Below are positions 47,081-55,555 of a stretch of 64,000 nucleotides of DNA, in pieces. The notes under the pieces are model-generated. The model ran no database searches and was not told the origin of the DNA. It was given only the letters and a program-made list of their open reading frames with translations. This stretch comes from Hyphomicrobium sp. (lineage in GTDB: Bacteria > Pseudomonadota > Alphaproteobacteria > Rhizobiales > Hyphomicrobiaceae). Both the position numbers and the translations under genes were made by a program. The stretch covers positions 62,001 to 126,000 of the forward strand of contig JADJVG010000003.1 of assembly GCA_016716675.1 (NCBI GenBank), written 5' to 3'. Every line of letters starts with the position of its first letter. The stretch's first letter is position 1.

Positions 47081-48042
47081 CAACTCTTGGCCTTCTTGCG
47101 CTCGGCGCGCGTGACGAGCGTGCCAACGCCGTGTTCCGTGAAGAGTTCGAGCAGCACGCAATGCGGCACACGCCCATCGATGATGACGACGCCTTCGACG
47201 CCCGCCTCGACGACTTCGATGCAGCCCTCGATCTTCGGGATCATACCACCTGAAATGGTGCCGTCCTGAATCATCTTGCGGGCGTCTTCGATGGTCAGAC
47301 GTTCGATCAGTTTTTTATTGTGATCGAGCACGCCGGCAACGTCGGTCAGCAGCAGAAGGCGCTTAGCCTGCATACGCGCGGCAAGGGCGGACGCAAATGT
47401 GTCGGCGTTGATGTTGAGCGTCTCGCCGTCGCGGCCGATCCCGACGGGGGCGATGACCGGGATAAGATCGGACTTCGAAATGACTTCGACGATGTGCGGG
47501 TTCACTTCGATCGGATCGCCGACGTAGCCGATATCGACGGCCTGCATCAGGTTCGACTGTGGGTCCGGCATCTCGGTGATCTTCTTGGCGATCATGAGAT
47601 TGGCATCCTTGCCGGAAATTCCGACAGCCTTGCCGCCCTGCCGATTGATGGCTGAAACGATCTCCTTGTTGATCTTACCGCACAGAACCATCTCGACGAC
47701 TTCAACCGTCGGTTTATCGGTCACCCGCAACCCGTGCACGAAATCAGATGTGATTTCGAGCTTCTTCAGCATGCTGGCGATCTGTGGACCGCCGCCGTGC
47801 ACGACGACCGGATTGATGCCCGATTGCTTGAGGTAGACGATGTCCTTGGCGAAGGCTGTGGCGAGGGCATCATCGCCCATGGCGTGGCCTCCGAACTTCA
47901 CCACCACGGTTTGCTCGTCGTAGCGGATCAGATGCGGGATGGCTTCGGCAAGGATGCGCGCCTGCATATGAGCCGACGCGGTGCGGTCGGTGGCGGCATC
48001 TTTGCCGGTTTCTTGGGCGGCAGGCGTTTTCGGTTCTTTCAC
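47080..48042 (-). CDS. argB: acetylglutamate kinase
   Basis: 320 residues. The start chosen is a GTG at 48042 with GGGGGA before it; a TTG at 48054 and an ATG at 47967 are alternatives. Phosphorylates N-acetylglutamate in arginine synthesis. Motifs: VVVKFGGHAMGDDALA, VVVHGGGPQIASML, GISGKDANLMIAKK, APVGIGRDGETLNINADTFA and LTDVAGVLD. Confidence 0.96.
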   Translation of the reverse strand: MKEPKTPAAQETGKDAATDRTASAHMQARILAEAIPHLIRYDEQTVVVKFGGHAMGDDALATAFAKDIVYLKQSGINPVVVHGGGPQIASMLKKLEITSDFVHGLRVTDKPTVEVVEMVLCGKINKEIVSAINRQGGKAVGISGKDANLMIAKKITEMPDPQSNLMQAVDIGYVGDPIEVNPHIVEVISKSDLIPVIAPVGIGRDGETLNINADTFASALAARMQAKRLLLLTDVAGVLDHNKKLIERLTIEDARKMIQDGTISGGMIPKIEGCIEVVEAGVEGVVIIDGRVPHCVLLELFTEHGVGTLVTRAERKKAKS

Positions 48043-48264
48043 AGCATCCCCCAAGGGTCGAGCATGGTCGGAATTCGAGGCCGTTCAAAGCGTTGTAGCG
48101 CGGGCCTCCAAGGTTTCGCGACTTATAGCCGGTCGCGCGGCGTGCTCAACGGAATTCCCACACAATCGGGTGGTATCGAGCCGCGTTCTGAGGGTCCACA
48201 ATCGATTGAGCAACTGACTTTGCCCTGTAGCGCCGCGATGCGGTAGGGTTGTTGGCAGGATTCG

Positions 48265-50154
48265 GTGTCGCGTCGCCGGTCCAGGTGGGTGGGCGCGCTG
48301 ACGGAGGGGACGTTTGCAGTGAGTTTAGCCGCAGCAGACTTCAGCCAGGTTCCGATGTCGCAGCATTTGGCCGCGACTTTGGCGCGTGCGTCGGACGCTG
48401 CAGGTGGATGGGGCGCTTCAGAAGTGTCCCTCGAACACGTGCTTTTGGCGTTATGTGATGACCCCGACGCCGAGGCCGTTTTGACGGCCAGCCGAGTGGA
48501 TGTGCCGCGCCTCAAATCCGAGACGGTCGGCTACCTTAACAGCCAGCCGCGGCAGAATGCCGGTGGCACGCTGGGGGTGGCCCCGGCTTTGTCTCGCATC
48601 CTCGAAGCCGCCGCTGCCGCCGCCCGTGGCGGACGCCGCCGCGACATCAACGGCGCAATCGTACTGGCGGCGATTGTTGGTGACGGCAAAAGCGTGGCGG
48701 CCCAGATCCTTCAAGTTCAAGGCCTGACCTTTGATGAGGCGATCCGGGCGCTGCAGGCGGCGTTGGCGCCACCGCCGCGCGAGGCATTGCCCGACATTCG
48801 CCCGACGGACGATGTTCTGGCGCGCGCCCGCGAGCGCGTGCAGTCGCGGGCCGCCCCAAGCTTGCGCGAACTTATGAACGACATGCCGCGACCCGTGACG
48901 CCGCCGCCTCCTCCGCCGCCATCACCATCCGTGGCCGTGGAGCAGACGCCGGAGAAGGACGCGAGCCCATCGGCGCCGGAAGCGGCTGAGACCGGCGCTG
49001 GTGAAACCGTGCAATCGGAATTCGCTTCCGTTGAAGCGGAAAAGCAGGAACCTTTCATCGAGGCGCGCGAGCAGCCGGTGTTCGAGCACCGCGAAATTCA
49101 GCCGCCACCGCCAGCGCCATTTCCATCGGCATACATTCCACTTCCAAGCAGCCCACCGCCAAACGCGCCATCGACTCAGGGCGGACCGTCTCAGGGCTAT
49201 GTATATCCGGACCCGCGCGTAGCAGCGCCGCCGCCTGCGCCGTCGTTTGATCTCGGACGGCCCGTCCCAATTGCAACGCCGCCGCCAATCCCGCCCATGC
49301 TGCCGCAATCGGCGCCGGGATTTGGCGCGCCGCCATCCGATGACTTTGGGCGGAGCCGCGGCGCTCCAAACTATGGTAGTTCCGCTAACGCTGTGCGCCC
49401 ACCGCCGCCGCCCGGAGCGCACGCCGCGCAACGCCCCGGCGGGTTTCCGCCCATGTCACCACCGATGTCGCCTTATGGTCAGAACGGACCGTATGGCCAG
49501 ACCGGCGGCGCAACCGCGCTACCTCAGTCGGCGCCGCAACCTGGACCGATGGCGATGCCGTCGCCGGTTGCCGGCGGCGCAGCGCATCCAAACCAGCGCG
49601 CAGCAAAATCGAAAACCGAGAGCGGTCAACTGGCCGAGAATATCCCGCGTGCGATGCGCGTCGGCATTACCGAACGCATCGAGGTGCGCATAGGCAAGGC
49701 TGCCGCTAAAGCCATCACCGAAGGGCTAGAGGGCAGCGGCGTCGCCTGGCGGCATGAGGTCACCATTACGCAAGCCATGTCAGTGCGCCTGCGCGCACCC
49801 GATGGCGGATTTTTCATAGAAACGGTGTCGCCCGAAACGCAATGGATCGAGAACAATCTCGGACTCGGCAATGATGACTTTGCGAGTTGGCGGTTTCAGG
49901 TGACGCCGCAATCGCGGGGATGGGCGCAATTGCAGATCGTCGTCTCGGCGCGCACCATCGGCAATGACGGCATGGCAGCTGAAACCGCGCTGCCCGATCA
50001 GATCGTCGATGTCAAAGTCCGCACCAACTACAAGCAAACCTTGGCGCGCTGGACTGGGTGGACGATCGCGGCCATTGCCGGGGGCATGTTGGCGAAGTTC
50101 GGTGAAGGCGGCTTTGACATCGTCAACACGATCATCGACAAGCTGATCAAGTAA
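48265..50154 (+). CDS. Clp-N domain, proline-rich, membrane-anchored protein
   Basis: 629 residues from a GTG (another GTG at 48319 has GGAGG nearby). Residues ~25-170 look like a double Clp N repeat: QHLAATLARASDAAGGWGAS, EVSLEHVLLALCDDPDAEAV, PALSRILEAAAAAARGGRR, and INGAIVLAAIVGDGKSVAA. There is no AAA+ ATPase. About 270 residues of low-complexity Pro/Ala/Gly/Gln follow. The C-terminal ~175 residues form a beta-rich domain (MRVGITERIEVRIGKAAA, FFIETVSPETQWIENNLG, and RGWAQLQIVVSARTIG) and end in a hydrophobic GWTIAAIAGGMLAKFGEGG. The Clp N domain normally binds substrates or adaptors for ClpA/B. Function here is unknown. Confidence 0.85.
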   Translation: MSRRRSRWVGALTEGTFAVSLAAADFSQVPMSQHLAATLARASDAAGGWGASEVSLEHVLLALCDDPDAEAVLTASRVDVPRLKSETVGYLNSQPRQNAGGTLGVAPALSRILEAAAAAARGGRRRDINGAIVLAAIVGDGKSVAAQILQVQGLTFDEAIRALQAALAPPPREALPDIRPTDDVLARARERVQSRAAPSLRELMNDMPRPVTPPPPPPPSPSVAVEQTPEKDASPSAPEAAETGAGETVQSEFASVEAEKQEPFIEAREQPVFEHREIQPPPPAPFPSAYIPLPSSPPPNAPSTQGGPSQGYVYPDPRVAAPPPAPSFDLGRPVPIATPPPIPPMLPQSAPGFGAPPSDDFGRSRGAPNYGSSANAVRPPPPPGAHAAQRPGGFPPMSPPMSPYGQNGPYGQTGGATALPQSAPQPGPMAMPSPVAGGAAHPNQRAAKSKTESGQLAENIPRAMRVGITERIEVRIGKAAAKAITEGLEGSGVAWRHEVTITQAMSVRLRAPDGGFFIETVSPETQWIENNLGLGNDDFASWRFQVTPQSRGWAQLQIVVSARTIGNDGMAAETALPDQIVDVKVRTNYKQTLARWTGWTIAAIAGGMLAKFGEGGFDIVNTIIDKLIK

Positions 50155-50170
50155 CGGCGTCAGGCCGAGT

Positions 50171-50827
50171 TTAGCGGCCGGCGCTGGCGATCAGGCGGGC
50201 AATTTCAGCGCGCAGAATATCAACGCCACCGCCCTTTTCCGCCGATGTCGCAATCACATCTGGAAAGGCTGCCGGGTGCTTGGCCAGCGCCACCTTGGTC
50301 TCGGCGATTACCTTTTCAAGCGCCGACTTGCTGATCTTGTCGGCTTTGGTGAGAACGGCTTGATAGGACACCGCCGCCGTGTCGAGCAATTGCAGGATGT
50401 CTTCGTCGGTGTCCTTGATGCCGTGGCGCGCGTCGATCAGAACGAACACGCGCAACAGCGTGCGGCGACCGGCGAGGTAGCCGCGCAGAACCTTGTTCCA
50501 GGCTTTGACCTTGGCCTTCGGCGCTTCGGCAAAACCGTAGCCCGGCATATCGACGAGGTACAACGTCGTGATCGGGATCGAGAAGAAATTCAGCTCTTGC
50601 GTGCGTCCCGGCGTGTTCGATGCGCGCGCCAATTTCAACTGACCGACAAGGGCGTTAATCAGGCTAGACTTGCCGACGTTGGAGCGCCCCGCAAAGGCGA
50701 TCTCCGGGCGATCGTCAGGCGGCAGGTGGATGAGATCGGGCGCGCCACGCACGAACTGCCACGGCTGCGTGAACAGTTTCCGTCCAGCCTCGATCTGGTC
50801 TTCGCTGAAGTCGGACGTGCCGGTCAT
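50171..50827 (-). CDS. engB: ribosome biogenesis GTPase EngB (YihA)
   Basis: 218 residues from MTGTSDFSEDQIEAGRK. G1 is GRSNVGKSSL near residue 47. Then the switch region LARASNTPGRTQELNFF, the G3 DMPGYGFAEAPK, and the G4-type TKADKISKSAL. It helps assemble the 50S subunit and is needed for division in many bacteria. Part of the rpmH-rnpA-yidC-engB-argB order, broken here by the Clp-N gene on the other strand. Confidence 0.96.
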   Translation of the reverse strand: MTGTSDFSEDQIEAGRKLFTQPWQFVRGAPDLIHLPPDDRPEIAFAGRSNVGKSSLINALVGQLKLARASNTPGRTQELNFFSIPITTLYLVDMPGYGFAEAPKAKVKAWNKVLRGYLAGRRTLLRVFVLIDARHGIKDTDEDILQLLDTAAVSYQAVLTKADKISKSALEKVIAETKVALAKHPAAFPDVIATSAEKGGGVDILRAEIARLIASAGR

Positions 50828-50930
50828 CTCAGGTGCTTTCAAACGCCAGAAGAAACACAGCGGGCGCTCCATCTCTGGGCGCCCGTCTGTTCGTTCGGTT
50901 ATTTGCCGCTGCTTTCGCTGCGCCCGATAC

Positions 50931-52778
50931 CTACGAGCCTGAGTCGGGACCGAAGGTTCGCTTGACGTTACTCATCAAATGAATTTCAGCGCCGTTCTTC
51001 TTGTTGATCCGCCACTGCTGGATGATCGACAGGAAGTTGCTCCAGGCCCAGTAGATCACCAGACCAGCGGGGAAGCTTGCCAGCAGGAACGTGAACATGA
51101 CCGGCATCCACGCAAAAACCTGCTGCTGGATCGGGTCCGGCTGTGGCGGGTTCAACTGCATCTGGACCCACATGGTGACGCCCATGATGAGCGGCCATAC
51201 GCCGATGTGCAGGAAGTCCGGTGGTGCATACGAGAGCAGGCCGAACAGATTGAATAGCGATGTCGGATCGGGCGCCGAGAGGTCCTTGATCCATCCGAAG
51301 AACGGCGCATGGCGCATGTCGATCGTGACGAACAGAACCTTATAGAGCGCAAAGAACACCGGAATTTGCAGGAAGATCGGCCAACAACCGGCGAGCGGAT
51401 TGATCTTTTCCTTGCGGTAAAGCTCAAACGTTTCCTTCTGCTGACGTTGCGGGTCGTCCTTGTAGAGTTCCTTGATACGCGCCACTTCGGGCTGCAGCCG
51501 CTTCATCCGCGCCATGCTGGTGTATTGCTTGTTGGCGAGCGGATAGAAGGCCGCTTTCACGAGCACCGTCAGGATCAAAATCGTGACGCCGAAGTTGTGA
51601 ACGATGCCGTTGATGATTTCCATCAGGTGGAACAGCGGCTTGGTGATGAAGTAGAACCAGCCCCAGTCGATCATGCGATCAAAGTTCAAAATGCCGAGGC
51701 TCGTCTCGTAGGTGTCGATCAGCGTCGCCTGCTTGGCGCCGGCATACAGATGACCTTCAATACCCTTGCGTGCGTTTGGCGGAATGGTCACCGCGCCGCG
51801 CAGATAATCGACCTGGTAGGCGTCGAGTCCGTTCGGGGTGGTTGGTTTCGTCGCCGAATAAGTGGCGCGATAGGGCTCTTTCTGATCGGGAATAAGCGTC
51901 GCTGCCCAATACTTATCGGTGATCCCGAGCCAACCGCCGGTTACGTTTTCGATCTTCTTCGGGATGTCTTCTTTGACAGCATTCGCATACGTGACTTCCT
52001 GCAGGCCTTCCTCGCCCGAGACGCCGATCAGGCCTTCATGCAGAATGTAGAAGGCCGCCGATTTTGGCGTACCGACGCGATGTACGCGTGCATAGGGAAG
52101 CAAGGCGACTTCGGCGGTGGTCTTGTTCTCGACTTCGTCGACAACCTTGAACATGTAGTCTTTGTCGACCGAAATGGTACGGCGGAACACGAGGCCTTCG
52201 CCATTGTCCCAGGTTAGCGTCACCGGGGCCTCCGGCGTCAGCGCATCACCCTTCTCGATCGCCCAGACCGTGTCACGGTCGGGAACCTTGACGGTGCTGC
52301 CGCTCTGCGCGACCCAACCATACTCGGCGAAATAGGGGTTCGGTCCGCCGGCTGGCGACAGCAACGTCACCATGGCGCTGTTGGGATCAACGGTCTCGCG
52401 GTATTTGACAAGCACGAGGTCGTCGATGCGGCCGCCCTGCAACGCGATCGAACCTTCAAGCGATGGGGTCTTGATGGCGAGACGCGGCGTACCCTTCAAG
52501 GCTTCGTCACGCGACATCGGCGCGAGCGCCGGTTGCGTATCCGCGGTCGGCGCGTTCGCCGCTGCCGGTGGGGTGACGGGCGCGGTCGTGACGCCCGGCA
52601 GGCCCTTTTGATCGCCGTTGCGCTGGGCTTCAAGTTCCTTGGAATATTCCTTACGCGCCTGTTCCTCGCGCAGCTTAGGTGCGGCGAAGAAGTATTGCCA
52701 TCCTACCAGCACAGCGAGCGACAGGATGATCGCAAACAACAGGTTCTTGTGATCTTGCGGGTCGTTCTGGGAGTTCAT
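50931..52778 (-). CDS. yidC: membrane protein insertase YidC
   Basis: 615 residues. N-terminal helix LLFAIILSLAVLVGWQYFFA, then a large periplasmic domain (about residues 80-370) and five C-terminal helices with the conserved FPLANKQYTSMARMKRLQPE, ELYRKEKINPLAGCWPIFLQ, IPVFFALYKVLF and FAWMPVMFTFLLASFPAGLV. It inserts proteins into the inner membrane with or without SecYEG. Confidence 0.97.
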   Translation of the reverse strand: MNSQNDPQDHKNLLFAIILSLAVLVGWQYFFAAPKLREEQARKEYSKELEAQRNGDQKGLPGVTTAPVTPPAAANAPTADTQPALAPMSRDEALKGTPRLAIKTPSLEGSIALQGGRIDDLVLVKYRETVDPNSAMVTLLSPAGGPNPYFAEYGWVAQSGSTVKVPDRDTVWAIEKGDALTPEAPVTLTWDNGEGLVFRRTISVDKDYMFKVVDEVENKTTAEVALLPYARVHRVGTPKSAAFYILHEGLIGVSGEEGLQEVTYANAVKEDIPKKIENVTGGWLGITDKYWAATLIPDQKEPYRATYSATKPTTPNGLDAYQVDYLRGAVTIPPNARKGIEGHLYAGAKQATLIDTYETSLGILNFDRMIDWGWFYFITKPLFHLMEIINGIVHNFGVTILILTVLVKAAFYPLANKQYTSMARMKRLQPEVARIKELYKDDPQRQQKETFELYRKEKINPLAGCWPIFLQIPVFFALYKVLFVTIDMRHAPFFGWIKDLSAPDPTSLFNLFGLLSYAPPDFLHIGVWPLIMGVTMWVQMQLNPPQPDPIQQQVFAWMPVMFTFLLASFPAGLVIYWAWSNFLSIIQQWRINKKNGAEIHLMSNVKRTFGPDSGS

Positions 52779-52869
52779 TGAAACCTCGGTTCGGCGCCGC
52801 CGGTCATATGCGCTTCAACGGCTTGCAACGGATGGCGGAAAGTTGCCGCATAAGATAGGGGACAGTGGG

Positions 52870-53280
52870 TCACGGCAAGGGTTTTCTCGGTTGTTTTCTT
52901 GTGTCCGCCGCACTTCCGCGCGTGTTGTCACGATGCAGTGTGGCGAATGCCCGGGTCAAATCGGCCCGGATGTCGGCAAAGGCCCTGTCGAAAGCGGCGG
53001 AACGCGCTATCACGACGTAGTCATAGCCGGGTTGCGCTAACGACGGCGCGAGTTCCGAAAGGGCTGCTTTGAGGCGGCGGCGGATGCGGTTACGGGTGAC
53101 CGCGTTGCCAAGCTTTTTGGTGACGGTGAAGCCGAAGCGAGGGCCGCGTTTGGCATTGTCGGAGGGTTCAGCGGTCCGGTGCTTGCGGGCTTCGATCAGG
53201 CATGACGGCACGGACGCGCGCACGCCACCGCGAACGGCGAGAAACTCGGCGCGAACCTTGAGTGTATCGAGTGGAGGAAT
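52870..53280 (-). CDS. rnpA: ribonuclease P protein component
   Basis: The RNA-binding core has FGFTVTKKLGNAVTRNRIRR and the helical part after it. The conserved N-terminal strand and helix (LKVRAEFLAVRGGVRA) lie upstream of the first common start, a GTG at 53223. In that stretch no ATG, GTG or TTG is in frame. The best candidate is an ATT at 53280 with GGAGGG eight bases upstream, giving 136 residues. RnpA is required to process 5' ends of tRNAs. The start is not proven. It lies between rpmH and yidC. Confidence 0.9.
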   Translation of the reverse strand: MPPLDTLKVRAEFLAVRGGVRASVPSCLIEARKHRTAEPSDNAKRGPRFGFTVTKKLGNAVTRNRIRRRLKAALSELAPSLAQPGYDYVVIARSAAFDRAFADIRADLTRAFATLHRDNTRGSAADTRKQPRKPLP

Positions 53281-53374
53281 GGCGCAGGCCCTCCGAGAAA
53301 GCTGTCTCTGAGGACTTTTCCCGCTTCCGGGTGCGATTTCACAGAAAAATCAGCGCGAAATCGCGAGCGGGCGA

Positions 53375-53509
53375 CTAGGCCGACAGGCGCTTGCGGCCCT
53401 TGGCGCGACGACGGGCCAGGACCTTCTGGCCGCCTGCGGTCATCATGCGCTTGCGGAAGCCATGGCGGCGCTTGCGAACGAGCCGGCTCGGCTGATAGGT
53501 GCGTTTCAC
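53375..53509 (-). CDS. rpmH: 50S ribosomal protein L34
   Basis: 44 residues. GTG start, then KRTYQPSRLVRKRRHGFRKR, MMTAGGQKVLARRRAKG, RKRLSA. This is the standard highly basic L34. It precedes rnpA, the usual arrangement. Confidence 0.97.
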   Translation of the reverse strand: MKRTYQPSRLVRKRRHGFRKRMMTAGGQKVLARRRAKGRKRLSA

Positions 53510-53873
53510 GGACGTCTCCGTCAAGTCTGAGGCTCAGCCGCCGGGACGGCGTTGGAGCGAAAAAAGATTATTTGTCCGTGGCTTAAATCAAAACTGGGGC
53601 CAGAAAACGAGGCCCGGCAAGGTTTGAGCGCTGCTCGGAGTTGCCGCCTTATAGGGGGCGGCCGGGCCCAAGTCAACGGACGCCCGCAAAAGTTGGCCCG
53701 CGGCACCCTGGCGGGGCGAGGCCGCGATCACAGCGGTTTGAACGGTAACGCCACAATCGCCGTCTGGTGCGGGAAACGGATAGCAGGTTCCGGCCGTCTT
53801 TGTATGTGCGCTGGGGCCACCCGATGGCAGCCGATCGTTCGTCCAGTCGCAGTGTGCAGCAGTATTAAGGGAT
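53510..53873. other. intergenic region upstream of rpmH and the DUF547 gene
   Basis: 364 bp, no gene seen. Leftward there is a weak promoter candidate (TTGATT, 15 bases, TAATCT, near 53570-53595) about 65-85 bp upstream of rpmH. Confidence 0.35.
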
Positions 53874-54716
53874 ATGTCGATGCTGACCCGACGCCAGGGC
53901 TTGAAAACGATCGCCGCTAGCGGACTGCTTGTGCTCACTGCGATGCCCGTCCGTGCCGCTGTGCTCGATGAAACGTTCGCCACGTTCAAAGCCGATTCCG
54001 ACGTGGCCATAGACCATTCGGCGTGGTCGAAGTTGCTTGCCACCTATGTCGTCGCATCGCCTGATGCCATCAATCGCGTGCGCTACGCCGATTTCAAACG
54101 CGACGGGCATGCGCGGCTGAAGCAGTACATCAAAGACCTGGAGGCGGTTGAGGTGAGCAGCCTTGCACGCCGCGAACAAATGGCGTTCTGGGCGAACCTT
54201 TATAATGCCAAGACCATCGATATCGTGCTCGACGCCTATCCGGTCAAATCGATCAAGGATACCAGCCTTGGCGGCGGGCTGTTGGCGGTTGTCACGGGCG
54301 GGCCGTGGAAGGCGAAGGTGGTAACGATTGCCGGTGCACGCTTGAGCCTCGACGATATCGAGCACGGCATCTTAAGGCCGGTCTTCAAAGATCCGCGCGT
54401 GCATTACGCCGTCAATTGCGCGTCGATCGGCTGCCCGAACATCATGCGCGAAGCGTTCAACGCAACAACGCTGGATGCACAACTCGACGCCGGCGCGCGG
54501 GCCTATGTCAATCATCGCCGCGGGTTCGCGGTAATGGGCGGCGGCCTCACGGCGTCATCTATCTATGATTGGTTTGCCTCTGATTTCGGCGATGAAGCTG
54601 GCGTGCTTGCCCATGCCCGGACATATGCCGCGCCGCCATTGAAACAAAAGCTCGAACGTATCTCCGAGATTTCCGGGTATGACTATGATTGGTCGTTGAA
54701 CGAGGCGCCCCGCTAA
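53874..54716 (+). CDS. DUF547 family secreted protein
   Basis: 280 residues with a signal peptide (RRQGLKTIAASGLLVLTAM, cut near VRAAV). DUF547 core: FWANLYNAKTIDIVLDAYP, HYAVNCASIGCPN with two Cys, and SLDDIEHGILRPVF. The conserved His and Cys hint at an enzyme or redox role, but none is established. First of a three-gene cluster with a TVP38-type protein and a flavin oxidoreductase. Confidence 0.9.
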   Translation: MSMLTRRQGLKTIAASGLLVLTAMPVRAAVLDETFATFKADSDVAIDHSAWSKLLATYVVASPDAINRVRYADFKRDGHARLKQYIKDLEAVEVSSLARREQMAFWANLYNAKTIDIVLDAYPVKSIKDTSLGGGLLAVVTGGPWKAKVVTIAGARLSLDDIEHGILRPVFKDPRVHYAVNCASIGCPNIMREAFNATTLDAQLDAGARAYVNHRRGFAVMGGGLTASSIYDWFASDFGDEAGVLAHARTYAAPPLKQKLERISEISGYDYDWSLNEAPR

Positions 54717-54751
54717 CGCACCCTCGGCTTTGCAAAAAGGAAATTCCGACG

Positions 54752-55555
54752 ATGACCACGGGATCGCCATCCCCGGAAACGACGACTGCGGCCAATGGCG
54801 TTCGGCGCTGGCTGCCGGCGCTCGTGCTAATTGGCTTGATGGGTGCGGGGTACGCACTCGGTTGGCACCACTATCTGTCGTTCAAAACGATCGGTCTGAA
54901 TTACGAGTATCTGCAAGCCTATATTGCCGATCATTTCGTTTTGGCGCTGGCGATATTCATGGCGATCTATATTGCGGCCGTGGCGTTGTCGGCTCCTGGT
55001 GGATTGGTCATGACGCTGGCCGGCGGCCTGTTGTTTGGATGGCGGGTCGGCATCCCCGCAACGGTGATCGCAGCGACCATCGGCGCTTCGATCGTGTTTC
55101 TTATCGCGCGGACGTCGTTTGGCGACGCCCTTGCCGCCAAGGCGGGTCCGGCACTCGCCAAATTCCGCGATGGCTTCAAGGAAAACGCGTTGAGTTACCT
55201 GCTGTTTTTGCGTCTCGTGCCGGTGTTTCCGTTCTTTCTCGTCAACATCGCGCCGGCCTTGCTGAACGTGCCGTTTCGCACCTATGTGATAGGCACGTTC
55301 CTCGGAATCATTCCGGGCACGGCGGCGTTTTCGTTCACAGGCGCTGGCCTTGGCAGTGTTGTCGAAGCCCAGAACAAGATTTATCAGGACTGCTTGGCGG
55401 CTCAACCCGCCGATCCCGATGGTGCCTGCCCGTACACGATCGATACGAGCGCGCTGCTCACCAAAGAGTTGCTGGCAGCTTTTGTGCTGCTGGGCGTTGT
55501 TGCACTCATTCCCGCCGCTTTGAAACATTTGCGAGGCCGCAATGCCCAAGGATAA
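54752..55555 (+). CDS. TVP38/TMEM64 family membrane protein
   Basis: 267 residues with five to six helices. The VTT core has ALSAPGGLVMTLAGGLLFGW, the SYLLFLRLVPVFPFFLVNIA motif, and FLGIIPGTAAFSFTGAGLGS. These are inner-membrane proteins of the DedA superfamily. The gene starts 35 bp after the DUF547 stop. Overlaps the next gene by 14 bases. Confidence 0.9.
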   Translation: MTTGSPSPETTTAANGVRRWLPALVLIGLMGAGYALGWHHYLSFKTIGLNYEYLQAYIADHFVLALAIFMAIYIAAVALSAPGGLVMTLAGGLLFGWRVGIPATVIAATIGASIVFLIARTSFGDALAAKAGPALAKFRDGFKENALSYLLFLRLVPVFPFFLVNIAPALLNVPFRTYVIGTFLGIIPGTAAFSFTGAGLGSVVEAQNKIYQDCLAAQPADPDGACPYTIDTSALLTKELLAAFVLLGVVALIPAALKHLRGRNAQG

